A DNA stretch of 17,208 nt, from NCBI GenBank assembly GCA_001275005.1, contig JWZX01001372.1:1-17208 (forward strand), given 5' to 3'. The stretch comes from Chrysochromulina tobinii (lineage: Eukaryota; Haptophyta; Prymnesiales; Chrysochromulinaceae). A program made the translations under genes and the position numbers. This document shows, one piece after another, positions 9,601 through 15,910 of the stretch (the first letter of the stretch is position 1; the number at the start of each line of letters is the position of its first letter). The notes beneath the pieces are model-generated. The model saw nothing but the letters and a program-made list of their open reading frames with translations. It was not told the DNA's origin and did not search any database.

Positions 9601-9739
9601 CTCGCGCGCGATTTGGCCGTGCTTGCCTCGGTGGTGACTGGAGTGGCTGAATCGATGCCAGCGTGAGTAAAATTCCCAAGGATAAGGCGGCCACGACCAG
9701 TGCCAACACCCGAAGGCTGAGGAGTCGCCTTTGCGCCAT
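3624..9739 (-). CDS. tandem double GT77 (XEG113/RRA-like) glycosyltransferase, ten exons
   Basis: Exons are 9739-8900, 8818-8555, 8431-6968, 6833-6650, 6481-6397, 6289-6208, 5913-5797, 5680-5164, 5011-4043 and 3820-3624 (1572 aa). A membrane anchor (residues about 8-28) predicts a type II Golgi protein. Unit 1 (about 85-560) has a DAD metal/nucleotide-sugar motif at 192-194, ANLNTGVLYLRS, WLDDQAVLN (270-278), VHTTFQF, then the paired motifs CFCDLYW (about 531-537) and LPFECPVDH (553-561). Unit 2 starts near 834 (DHVLLAVCS) without its own start codon. It repeats the fold (DPSILVLRST, GVLPLALFASGH, CHCD at about 1332, LPFECPLEH at 1360-1368), but has MPSV where DADV is expected and no WLDDQ. 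Known GT77 members add arabinose to hydroxyproline-rich glycoproteins; the substrate here is unknown. Exon 3 might contain a further 72-nt intron and exon 8 a 90-nt one. Confidence 0.65.
3821..4042 (-). other. GT77 intron 9, filled by a 10-bp minisatellite
   Basis: The GT-AG intron is in phase 1. CTTGCCCTCGGACCGGCAG ends the upstream exon, and the same sequence with one change ends the intron itself, so the exon end was duplicated across the array. Splicing joins ALGPAG to GWCISCATV and gives the frame that stops at 3624. Confidence 0.7.
3841..4037. repeat. 10-bp minisatellite with 80-bp higher-order period
   Basis: Twenty units of CCAATCAAGT or CCAATCAGAT run without a break. The order is two GAT-type units then six AGT-type units, repeated exactly twice, then begun a third time. 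The array therefore has an 80-bp higher-order unit. There are no spacers, so it is not a CRISPR array. Confidence 0.95.
4079..4156 (-). repeat. 21-bp coding repeat (SSELGGR)
   Basis: A 21-bp unit (GAGCTCCGACGATCTCCCTCC on the plus strand, with its last base shared into the next unit) occurs three times plus a partial fourth. It encodes SSELGGR heptads near the C-terminal end of exon 9 of the GT77 gene, just before intron 9. Confidence 0.85.
4219..4302 (-). repeat. 42-bp tandem duplication in GT77 exon 9
   Basis: Two back-to-back 42-bp copies encode GAVLGEEEPTAAAV twice. The copies are essentially identical, so the duplication is recent and frame-preserving. It lies in the linker after the second LPFECP motif. 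Confidence 0.85.
4824..4949 (-). repeat. three 42-bp coding repeats in GT77 exon 9
   Basis: Three consecutive 42-bp units encode VLDTARHNQTLEAP, VLDTARHAQALEAP and VLDTARHNQALEAP, directly after the SGLWLET motif of the second GT77 unit. They lengthen a loop between conserved blocks. Each unit starts with GTGCTC on the coding strand but I see no AG-GT boundary that would make a unit a clean intron. Confidence 0.85.
5012..5163 (-). other. GT77 intron 8, TGATTG-type, with 24-base flank duplication
   Basis: The intron starts GTACGGAGAGCTCCGAGCTG and exon 9 starts GTACGGAGAGCGCCGAGCTG; the match runs on to about 24 bases with one difference. Between them lie about a dozen TGATTG-containing units ending in CATCGTCAG. 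Phase 1 splicing joins LTAG to TESAELIGL. Confidence 0.75.
5421..5520 (-). repeat. 9-bp array coding Ser/Ala/Gly, possibly a 90-nt intron
   Basis: Eleven 9-bp units (CTGACGAAG or CTGACGAGC on the plus strand) encode the SASSASS...GSSGSS stretch in exon 8. On the coding strand the array could instead be excised as a GT-AG intron (5520 to 5431): it starts GTTCGTCAG, ends CTCGTCAG, and the sequence after it begins GTTCGTCAGG. Both readings keep the frame. Confidence 0.7.
5681..5796 (-). other. GT77 intron 7, TGATGG/TGATTG-type
   Basis: The intron begins GTGCTC and so does exon 8. The body is nine to ten units of CTTGATGGC or CTTGATTGC and the end is TTTCATCAG. Phase 0 splicing joins AAWRE to VLLTEH. 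Confidence 0.75.
5914..6207 (-). other. GT77 intron 6, tandem array of exon-end plus intron units
   Basis: The outer donor is GTGCGCC after TEMLS, the outer acceptor is CTCATCAG, and exon 7 also starts GTGCGCC. Inside are five further copies of the 15-nt exon end (ACGGAGATGCTCTCG and variants). Each is preceded by a CATCAG acceptor and most are followed by a GTGCG donor. Splicing across the whole block gives a continuous GT77 frame (VATEMLS-VRQDALGG). Confidence 0.7.
6290..6396 (-). other. GT77 intron 5, TGATTG-type, two nested acceptors
   Basis: The donor GTGCGACGACC resembles the exon 6 start GTGCGATGGCC (9 of 11). There are two CTCATCAG-GTGCGATGG acceptors because the segment is duplicated. 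The second is chosen because it leads to PADAMVATEML, which aligns with unit 1 (AADVLLSTDCI). Phase 2. Confidence 0.6.
6482..6649 (-). other. GT77 intron 4, GC-AG, TGATTG-type
   Basis: The donor is GCGAGCTG and exon 5 starts with the same GCGAGCTG. The acceptor is CTCATCAG. A decayed second copy of the exon start (about 6510-6560) lies inside the intron after a CACGTGGCAG acceptor. Splicing from G6650 to G6481 gives CVHVAG-ELLLRHG. Confidence 0.6.
6834..6967 (-). other. GT77 intron 3, two TGATTG units
   Basis: The segment GCACGAAGCTCCAGCGCCGA plus the following TGAGTGTCTCTGATTG occurs twice: once at the exon 3 end and donor, once inside the intron. Two CATTAG/CATCAG acceptors are each followed by GTGCA. 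Use of the outer pair joins SANARSSSAE to VQLLQQWAL and links the two GT77 units. Confidence 0.65.
7439..7510 (-). other. candidate 72-nt intron inside GT77 exon 3
   Basis: A GT-AG segment of 72 nt has no stop and keeps the frame whether spliced or retained. Its first 32 bases (GTCATCTCCCTCTCGAGCCT onward) are repeated with two changes as the first 32 bases after it. The rest is a TGCATGCAAGTGCTCACCAC core shared with the TLDc intron. In the 1572-aa model it is left in; splicing it would remove 24 residues. Confidence 0.55.
7527..7610 (-). repeat. 12-bp GAGATCTC array A (codes EEIS)
   Basis: Seven 12-bp units GAGATCTCCTCC on the plus strand encode (EEIS)n in GT77 exon 3. It is the inverted partner of the array at 8199-8280. 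Confidence 0.9.
7712..7788 (-). repeat. His/Arg-rich coding repeat
   Basis: GGCGTGATGGTGGCGGTGGC-type repeats encode a run of HHH, HRHR and HHHAHH in GT77 exon 3, after LPFECPVDH. It is a low-complexity linker in the current model; a small unrecognised intron is possible. Confidence 0.6.
8199..8280 (-). repeat. 12-bp GAGATCTC array B (codes EISS)
   Basis: About seven 12-bp units, mostly GAGATCTCGGAG or GAGATCTCGGAC on the plus strand, encode (EISS)n early in GT77 exon 3. They are the reverse complement of array A apart from scattered substitutions. Confidence 0.9.
8432..8554 (-). other. GT77 intron 2, TGATTG-type
   Basis: The donor is GTGCATGCACTGATTGCC, the body has repeated TGATTGCC/TGATTGG units, and the acceptor GGCATAG is followed by TTTGCATGG. 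There is no clear flank duplication here. Phase 0 splicing gives VHTTFQFGDTAQ-FAWGKRARL, matching the GT77 family order. Confidence 0.65.
8819..8899 (-). other. GT77 intron 1, cleanest introner-like intron (81 bp)
   Basis: The intron starts GTGCGAGAG and exon 2 starts GTGCGAGAG (9-bp direct repeat). Inside that repeat the element begins CCTGATTG and ends CATCAG, with the next G completing a CCTGAT/ATCAGG inverted pair. Phase 0 splicing joins AVLNNM to VREGFKRES. Confidence 0.8.
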
Positions 9740-10054
9740 GGCGAAGGGGTGTGTTCACAGGTGCCAGGCCGTTGACTAAATGCTGCAGTCCCAACTGAAA
9801 AATACATCTTGGACGACACAAATCAAACGGGGCTCCACGCTGGCGGAGCGTTGTGCAGGATCCTTGTGCTGAAACGTGGACACATCTCCCTCCTTATCGC
9901 CGGTCCCCCCACCCCAGGGGCCGTGTGTCCGTGTGGGTGAGCTCGCGAGCTCTCCACAGGCTCAGCGGCACACCTCCGCCGCCCGTGGCCCACACGAGCA
10001 CGGCCGTGTCGTCGTCACACTCGAGGACGCTCGCTGCTCTGCCGCGCCTGATCA
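9740..10054. other. intergenic, enolase 3' end to GT77 5' end
   Basis: This 315-bp gap between two minus-strand genes should hold the enolase 3' UTR and the GT77 promoter. I see no ORF, RNA gene or clear promoter box. Confidence 0.5.
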
Positions 10055-11565
10055 TCACGGCGCGAAGGCGGACATCCATGCGGGGCGGCGCCACGTGGCG
10101 CCCGCGAAGACCGCTGCCGAGCCGAGCTCCTCCTCGATGCGCATGAGCTGGTTGTACTTGGCGTTGCGGTCGGAGCGGCAGGGCGCACCGGTCTTGATCT
10201 GGCCGGTGCACAGGCCGACGGCGAGGTCGGCGATCGTCGTGTCCTCCGTCTCGCCCGAGCGGTGCGAGCACATGATGCCCCATCCCTCGTCCTTGCACAT
10301 CTTCACAGCGGCGATGGCCTCCGTCATCGAGCCGATCTGGTTGACCTTGAGGAGGAGCGCATTGCACGCCTTCTTCTCAATCGCGTCCTTGACGCGCGCG
10401 ACGTTGGTCACGGTCAGGTCGTCACCGACCACCTGCGTGGGCGTTCCGATCTTCTCCACGAGTGACGACCACGCCGCCCAGTCGTCCTGGTCGAAGGGGT
10501 CCTCAATGGTGATGATCGGAAAGTCCTCGCACAGCTTGGCATAGAAGGCGCCGAGCTCCGCGCCGGTCATCTTGAGCTCGGGCGTCTTCTCGGCCTCCGG
10601 GTACCAGGTGCCCAGGTCGTAGCAGTCCTGGCCCTCCACCTTGAACTCGGACGCCGCAACGTCCATGCCGATCTTGCACTTGTCCTCGTAGCCCGCCTTC
10701 TTGATGGCCTCGACGATGAGCTCGCAGCCGCCGCGAGCGTCGCACGGCGGCGCAAAGCCGCCCTCGTCGCCGATGAGCGTCGCGTCGCCGCCGTACTTCT
10801 TCTTGATGATCGCCTTCAGGTGGTGGTAGCACTCGCATCCGATGCGGACCGCCTCGGCGAACGTCGCCGCGCCCACCGGGATGATGAAGTACTCCTGGAA
10901 CGCGAGCTTGTTGCCCGCGTGCGAGCCGCCGTTGATCACGTTGAAGCACGGCACCGGCAGCACGAGCTTGTCGTTGCCGGCGATCGTCGCGATGTGCTTG
11001 TACAGCGGCACGCCCGCCGCCTCGGCGCCCGCCTTGCACGCGGCCATCGAGACGCCGAGGATGGCGTTCGCACCGAAGTTGCCCTTGTTCGGGGTGCCGT
11101 CCGCGTCGCACATGATCTTGTCCAGCGCGGCCAGGTCCATGACGCTCTTGCCCTTGATGAGCTCGTTGATCTTGGTGTTCACGTTCGCGACCGCAGTGAG
11201 GCAACCCTTGCCAAGGAATCGGTTCTTGTCGCCGTCGCGCAGCTCCACAGCCTCGTAGATGCCCGTGGACGCGCCCGACGGGACCATCGCCCTGGCCACG
11301 ATGCCGCCCTCGGTGAAGAGGTCAACCTGCACAGATACGCACGCGACACGCATGATTGTCAGCCCTGCTGCACACGGAACTATTGCACATGAAGCCGACG
11401 CAGCGGCCCATTCAGTTCACGGATCGACGAGGGGCGGCGAACCTCGATGGTGGGGTTGCCACGCGAGTCGAGGATCTCGCGAGCCTTGACCTCCTTGATG
11501 ATGTCGAGCTTGAGAGCCGACGTGTCCACGCCCGCGGCCTTGAGTGCAGCGATCCCGATCGGCAT
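10055..11565 (-). CDS. ENO: enolase (2-phospho-D-glycerate hydro-lyase), two exons
   Basis: Enolase converts 2-phosphoglycerate to phosphoenolpyruvate in glycolysis. Exons are 11565-11443 and 11326-10055 (464 aa), with one 116-bp GT-AG intron in phase 0 joining NPTIE to VDLFTEGG. The sequence is complete and conserved: [17 protein letters not shown] (His about 177), GDEGGFAP (Glu about 229), metal ligands in GMDVAASEF (Asp about 263), IEDPFDQDD (Glu about 316) and GDDLTVTN (Asp about 343), catalytic Lys in LLLKVNQIG (about 368), [10 protein letters not shown] (about 394-403) and [14 protein letters not shown]. The N-terminus has about 20 residues before the usual start of the family; I see no clear organelle signal. 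The last 12 residues ([12 protein letters not shown]) are longer than usual. It is likely the cytosolic housekeeping form. Confidence 0.96.
11327..11442 (-). other. enolase intron
   Basis: The 116-bp GT-AG intron has donor GTTCGCC and acceptor TGTGCAG. It lacks the TGATTG repeats of the GT77 introns. Exon 2 starts GTTGAC, sharing only GTT with the intron start. Confidence 0.85.
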
Positions 11566-12175
11566 TGTAGGAGACGGATCCGACGCGAATCAGCAATCTC
11601 GAGCGAAAGCTCACGCGATCCTCCTTCGCGGAGAACGACGTGCTCGGTTTTGGCAGCCGCCTAGAGTGCAACGTATTGCAGTGAGTCTGACAGTCAGTTT
11701 CGTCGCGGTCCGCACGGTAAACATAAGCACTGAGTACTCGCTCGCTCGGGCTACACTCAATTTCGCTATACAATGTATCCGAAAGGGTCCACACACCATG
11801 CCAAAAACTGTCCGAAGCCCCGATGCGCGGTCGTGGACAGCCAGCGTGTAACCGTGATAGGACGTTACGAACGCCTGGAGACGCCTGTTCCCCTGCTTGT
11901 TGACTGTGTGACCACCCGACGTCGCGGGAGAGGCACATCAAGCCGCGACATGGCTCCACTCTATCAACGCTGCTCTGCTTGCTGCGCATGCCCACGCGAA
12001 TCTCATAGCTTAACCTTGGCTGCGCCCAATGCGTTCTCACGAATCTTGAGCTGCCAGATTGCCACGCCACGCGCGCGCAAACGCAGCATGCCAACCGCGC
12101 GAGCCGAGGACGCGACGGTGAGCGAACTTTGGGTGCAAGCACAGGCGCGCGTTCGAGTCGGCCACTGCGCCGCAC
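11566..12175. other. region upstream of enolase and 3' part of SDHAF3
   Basis: It holds the enolase promoter and the unresolved 3' end of the SDHAF3 gene. A minus-strand frame stays open through much of it, but its sequence after VQM has no family similarity I can see. One possible end is an intron 12175-12015 leading to Val-Lys-Leu-stop at 12003. Confidence 0.4.
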
Positions 12176-12579
12176 CATCTGAACTTTTTGCTCGTCGGAC
12201 AGTGCCTCAACCTCACCTGCCGTCAAATCCCGACCAATCACATCTTCCTCGGGCCGCAAGACCTGGTGCAAATAGTCGCGCCACTGCCGCTCAAACTCCA
12301 CGAGGAACGTGGTCTGACGCGCATGCGATTCTCGAACGAACAGACCAGTCACTAACAGCTGGTGTGCCTCGGCAGGCGAGCACGACGCACCGATGCTTTC
12401 CGATGGGCTCGAAACTCCTCGCGGACGTACGCGTCGCCTAGCTCTCGGTGAGCGGCAGGCAAGTGCCGCTCGTGCGCACGGAGAATCTGCCGGAAGAGCG
12501 CGAGTCGCGGATACTGAAGCTGCGGCGCACGTCCCTTGGCCGCTTTGGCCGCGGCCTTGACAACCCTGATGGAGTCCAT
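12176..12579 (-). CDS. SDHAF3: SDHAF3/ACN9-like LYR-motif assembly factor, 3' end unresolved
   Basis: The family helps mature the iron-sulfur subunit of succinate dehydrogenase in mitochondria. Exon 1 (12579-12391) encodes an N-terminus rich in basic residues and Ala, fitting a matrix-targeting segment. The LYR-type motif follows (LALFRQILRAH, residues about 26-36), then the family hallmark ELGDAYVREEFRAHRKAS. Exon 2 (12313-12176) gives FLVEFERQWRDYL and VEALSDEQKVQM. The simplest junction (donor GTGCGT at 12390, acceptor CGTCAG at 12314) skips a stretch that, one frame over, reads SPAEAHQ as the family expects. The real splice site or an indel there is therefore uncertain. The true C-terminus lies downstream of 12176 and is not settled. 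Confidence 0.75.
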
Positions 12580-13118
12580 TGATCGGAATTTACCACGAAA
12601 CTAAACCGATACAGCGCTTTACTTTTGAAGTCCAGCAAGTCATTACTGTAAATGAAACCGGACCAGCGGTTGAGATGGTTCGGTTCTGGAAGTTCGGTGA
12701 ATTCCTCACTCGATTTTCGCTCGACTAATATGCTAATTCCTGTGTAGCTGGACACGACGCCCAGCGCTCTACGCATGGCATCCGCGTATCTTCGTATGTG
12801 TGCTATCGCTCTTCTGTCTTCTGAGTCGCTGAGAGCTCCTGAGCCGTCCGCGCGCGTGTGATTGAATCTGTGTCAACTGCCCGATCACTCTCCCCAGCGG
12901 AGTTGGTGACGAACCTGACGAACCTGACGTGCCCGATCACTCTCCCCAGCAGAGTTGGTGACGGCTGACGGCCACACTGACGAACCTGACGAACCTGACG
13001 GCTGACGGCCCTGACGGCCACACCGCGTGACAAGGCGTGTGGTGCGGTCTTCTGGTGGCCGCCGTGTGCCGTGTGCGCTGCGAGGTGCGCCGCGATCTTG
13101 ATCCCGTCGTGCGCTCGA
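12580..13118. other. intergenic with CTGACG repeats and a 33-bp duplication
   Basis: The first about 200 bp (12580-12780) is AT-richer and should include the SDHAF3 promoter. At 12878-12962 a TGCCCGATCACTCTCCCCAG segment of about 33 bp is duplicated with a 52-bp period. CCTGACGAA repeats lie between and after the copies. It may be 3' UTR of the TLDc gene. Confidence 0.55.
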
Positions 13119-14675
13119 TCACAAGACATCTACGTCCGTCATTGAGGACTCCGCCATCGAGGAGTGCTGCCTGAGCATGAGGGCCACGTGCCCTTTGGTC
13201 GCCGGCAGGGCCATGCATGCACGCCCGTCTAATCCCCACACCTGTGGGGAGGGGGGGGGGGCGCCGTGGTGAGCACATGCATGCAGCGCTCTCCGCTCGT
13301 CCAATCCCCACACCTCGACAACGGCCACGTCAAACTCGATTGGGGCGCCGTGGTGAGCACACGCATGCAGTGCGGACTCGACAACGGCCACGTCAAACTC
13401 GATGGAGCCTTCGGGCACGCCCTCGCTCGCCAAAGGCGCCGCCCCGGGCACGCCCTCGCTCGCCACAGGCGCCGCGCCCGCAGCTGCTGCATCTCGATCT
13501 CGATCTCGATCTCGATCCACCGACGCCGGGATCGACGAAGCTGACGAAGCTGACGAAGCCGACGGTGCCGGCGTGTGCAACGGCGCGCCTGGCGAGCAGC
13601 GCCGCGCAGTCCCGGGCCTCGGCGGCGGCGCTGCCGCTGGGGTGGTCACGGAGCTCACCACGGCGCTCGCGCGCTCGCCACGGCGCTCGGATAGCCGGTA
13701 CGCCGCCGCCGATGCCGGACCGATGCTGGCGGAGCTCGCCGCGGCGCTCATCGCGCCACTCGCCGCCGCGTTGGGCGCCGTGGTGAGCGCCGGTCGTACG
13801 CTGGCCATGGGCGCCGTGGTGAGCGTCGTGGTGGGCGCCGTGGTGAGCGCCGTGGTGGTGGTGGGCGCCGTGGTGAGCGCAGGTCGGACGCTGGCCACAG
13901 CGGGCAGCGGCGGGTTGCCAAAGGTCGCCGTATGCCCCGACGCGCCGCGGCACAGATCCGAGTCCAGCAGCAGCCCGACGCCGCCCGTGCCACCCGCGCC
14001 GATGACCAGCGCGGAGGCGTCCACGCGCAAGAACTGCGAGTTGCTGCCGCGCTGCCATCGGAAGGGTAGCAGGGCGGTGCGCGTGACGGCGCGTCTCGAC
14101 GGCGAGGGCGTCGACAGCTGCCTCTCGGGCAGCGGCGGCAGCGGAACCTCGGCGAGCGCAAACAGGAAGCATTCGCCGGTACCGTGCCACTCGTCGTTCT
14201 TCGTCGTCGCCTCGAGCAACTCATTGATGTAGGCGCCGAAGACGCGGCCGTCGACGCTGCGCACGATGACCAGCATGGCGGCGTCGCTCGCGCACTGGTG
14301 GAGCAGGTGCGCGAGCGAGGTGCCGTCGTAGTCGGTCGTGAAGAGCAGATGCCAGTGGGCGCCGACCTCGCCATTGTACCGGCGAGGCACCGACGCGTTC
14401 ACCGAGTCGAGGATGGCGGGGTGGCGGAGCACCGAGTTGGTGGCAGCCTCGCGATGCCCAAAGAGCTGTGGGAGGATGGTCGGGCGCAGAGGCGTCGCGG
14501 GCGAGCGCACGGCGGACGAGCGGGTGGCGGCCGACGTCGCAGCTGTGTCCCTTGGAGCGCCCGGCTCCGTGCCGTAAAGCCACCGGACAGTGTCGCGCGC
14601 AGTGGCGCGCACCGCAGGAAGCCGGCTGGCCACGATGCCAAGCGCAGCCGTCTCAAGGCCTAAAAGGACCACCAT
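13119..14675 (-). CDS. TLDc-domain protein with a long low-complexity insert
   Basis: TLDc proteins (OXR1/TLDC family) are linked to oxidative-stress protection and V-ATPase regulation. Proposed exons are 14675-13314 and 13241-13119 (494 aa). I chose the ATG at 14675 because the frame's upstream end opens only with GTG. Residues about 65-257 carry the TLDc core: WHLLFTTDYDGTSLAHLL, VRSVDGRVFGAY, WHGTGECFLFAL, RVDASALVIGAGG, GLLLDSDLCRGASG and TATFGNPPL. The closing strand, EFDVAVVEVWGLD, is separated from the core by about 170 residues of Thr/Ala/Pro, Ser and (DR)n repeats. That insert is either a disordered loop or contains unrecognised introns. The first 20 residues are hydrophobic and may be an anchor. 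It is divergent from the RRM gene. Confidence 0.8.
   Translation of the reverse strand: MVVLLGLETAALGIVASRLPAVRATARDTVRWLYGTEPGAPRDTAATSAATRSSAVRSPATPLRPTILPQLFGHREAATNSVLRHPAILDSVNASVPRRYNGEVGAHWHLLFTTDYDGTSLAHLLHQCASDAAMLVIVRSVDGRVFGAYINELLEATTKNDEWHGTGECFLFALAEVPLPPLPERQLSTPSPSRRAVTRTALLPFRWQRGSNSQFLRVDASALVIGAGGTGGVGLLLDSDLCRGASGHTATFGNPPLPAVASVRPALTTAPTTTTALTTAPTTTLTTAPMASVRPALTTAPNAAASGAMSAAASSASIGPASAAAYRLSERRGERASAVVSSVTTPAAAPPPRPGTARRCSPGAPLHTPAPSASSASSASSIPASVDRDRDRDRDAAAAGAAPVASEGVPGAAPLASEGVPEGSIEFDVAVVESALHACAHHGAPIEFDVAVVEVWGLDERRALHACAHHGAPPPSPQVWGLDGRACMALPATKGHVALMLRQHSSMAESSMTDVDVL
13242..13313 (-). other. 72-nt TLDc intron, second member of the short intron family
   Basis: The GT-AG intron starts GTGTGGGGATTGGACGAGCG and the next exon starts GTGTGGGGATTAGACGGGCG. 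The middle is TGCATGCATGTGCTCACCAC, followed by an 11-C tract and CCCCACAG. The length equals that of the candidate intron at 7439-7510. Confidence 0.65.
13314..13403 (-). repeat. 27-bp coding duplication around a copy of the short intron core
   Basis: Two identical 27-bp copies (13314-13340 and 13377-13403, coding IEFDVAVVE) flank 36 bp at 13341-13376 that contain TGCATGCGTGTGCTCACCAC. The 63-bp period has no GT/AG pair that would remove exactly one copy, so it probably stays in the protein as 21 extra residues. Confidence 0.75.
13490..13517 (-). repeat. hexamer TCTCGA run coding (Arg-Asp)n
   Basis: Four to five CTCGAT hexamers give RDRDRDRD within the low-complexity insert of the TLDc protein. 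Confidence 0.8.
13770..13880 (-). repeat. GGCGCCGTGGTGAGC repeats in TLDc insert
   Basis: Repeats of GGCGCCGTGGTGAGCG and the shorter GTGGTGGGC encode ALTTAPTTT-type sequence. The same word is the core of the short 72-bp intron type, so this array may derive from it. Confidence 0.75.
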
Positions 14676-14872
14676 CTTGTACAAGAGGGCGGCAAAGCGA
14701 AAGAAGAGCGCCGCCGGACGGGAGTTCGCGCTGGGCGTGAATGACGAACCCAATCTTTTCACACTCAGCTGGACGCGTTGTGCTAACTCTGCGCGTCGCC
14801 TCGACTCGCTGTGAGAGTGTCATCATTGCGGCCCGTCCACGTGTCCGCGTCCGTCGCCCTCCGCAAAACAAA
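14676..14872. promoter_or_regulatory. shared divergent promoter region, TLDc and RRM genes
   Basis: Only 197 bp separate the two head-to-head start codons, so both promoters and 5' UTRs must lie in it. No TATA box is visible. This is inferred from gene layout only. Confidence 0.5.
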
Positions 14873-15910
14873 ATGGAGTCTGACAACACTGCTGGCGAAC
14901 AGGCTACGAAGGCGACGCGTGCACAGCGCCGGCTTCGTCAGAAGCGCAAGCGTGACGACGCGCCGGCGCCCGCGGTTGAAAAGATTGAGCCTTCCGAGCC
15001 GGCCAAGAAGAAGAGCAAGAAGGAAAAACGGCGCGAGCAGAAGGCGCTGCTGGCTGCTCAGGAAGAGGAGCGCGCGCGCCGCATGCAAGGCGCGGCTACG
15101 GACGCGGCGGCTACCGACGCGATCGACCCGGTCGCCAAAGGTCTCCGTGTGTTCGTTGGCCACCTGCCACAGAGTACCACCGAAGCGCAGCTGCGGGCGC
15201 ACTTTGAGCCGGCCGGCGAGATCACTGAGATTGCGATGGTTCGACGTCACGAGCCGCCGCACCGCTTCAAGGGGATGGCCTTCCTGACCTTTGTGCGCAA
15301 GGCCCAAGCAACGCGGGCACTGGCGCTCGATGGGTCCTTGTGGTTGATGCCCGAGGCAGCCGCCGCCGCTGCCGAATCGGTCAGGAAGATTGTCGTGTCG
15401 ATCGCACAACCACCGGCCCAGGGCGGCGCTCGCGAGAGCGCTGAATGCGATGGCGGCAGCGACGCGCGGCAAGGCCCTGCCGCGGCGATGGGCGGCGGCA
15501 GCGCCTCCGCCGCGGCCTCATCCTCCTGCTTCGTCGGAAACCTTCCCACAGGGGCGACGGCCAAGCAGGTGCGTGCGGTCTTCCGCGACGTGTGCGGCCC
15601 AGCGACGATCCGAAAGGTGCGCATGCTGCCGAGCGTGGGCGAGACGCGCCGCGCGTTCATCGACTTTGTCCACGCCGCCGCCGCCACCGCCGCTGTGGGG
15701 AAATCAGGACTCGCCGCGCTTGGACGCGTCCTCATCGTCAGTTACTCTCGCCGCTCTGAAGCGCCCTCGGGTGACGGTCGACGCAGCCGCGAAGCTCGAG
15801 TACGCCGTCGGCTCAAGCGCGAAGAGCAGCGCGAGCAGGCTGGCAGTGCCTCGGCATCGAAGCCCGTGCTGGCCATCAAGAGTCCCCTGCTGCACACAGC
15901 TGCCGCATGA
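14873..15910 (+). CDS. two-RRM nucleolar-type RNA-binding protein
   Basis: The protein has 345 aa and no visible intron. The ATG at 14873 sits in a good context (AAAATGG); the frame runs 44 codons further upstream, but those residues look like UTR. Residues about 20-70 are strongly basic and Lys-rich (KKKSKKEKRREQK), a likely nuclear or nucleolar signal. RRM1 is at about 91-180, with RNP2 VFVGHL (93-98) and RNP1 KGMAFLTF (133-140). RRM2 is at about 217-292, with CFVGNL and RRAFIDFV. The C-terminus is Arg/Lys-rich. The layout of basic N-terminus plus two RRMs resembles RBM34/Nop12 ribosome-biogenesis proteins, but the match is not specific enough for a symbol. Confidence 0.85.
   Translation: MESDNTAGEQATKATRAQRRLRQKRKRDDAPAPAVEKIEPSEPAKKKSKKEKRREQKALLAAQEEERARRMQGAATDAAATDAIDPVAKGLRVFVGHLPQSTTEAQLRAHFEPAGEITEIAMVRRHEPPHRFKGMAFLTFVRKAQATRALALDGSLWLMPEAAAAAAESVRKIVVSIAQPPAQGGARESAECDGGSDARQGPAAAMGGGSASAAASSSCFVGNLPTGATAKQVRAVFRDVCGPATIRKVRMLPSVGETRRAFIDFVHAAAATAAVGKSGLAALGRVLIVSYSRRSEAPSGDGRRSREARVRRRLKREEQREQAGSASASKPVLAIKSPLLHTAAA

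Noticed and set aside
10820-11392. Plus-strand ORFs across the enolase gene
   Set aside because: They are antisense to a highly conserved enolase reading frame.
12438-12776. Minus-strand 112-aa ORF beginning MRRALGVVSSYTG
   Set aside because: It overlaps SDHAF3 in another frame, has no recognisable domain, and covers the likely promoter.
14676-14762. N-terminal extension of the TLDc protein to 14762
   Set aside because: The frame opens with GTG there; the first ATG is at 14675.
14741-14872. Earlier start for the RRM protein at 14741
   Set aside because: The 44 extra residues look like translated UTR and lie in the divergent promoter; the ATG at 14873 has a strong context.
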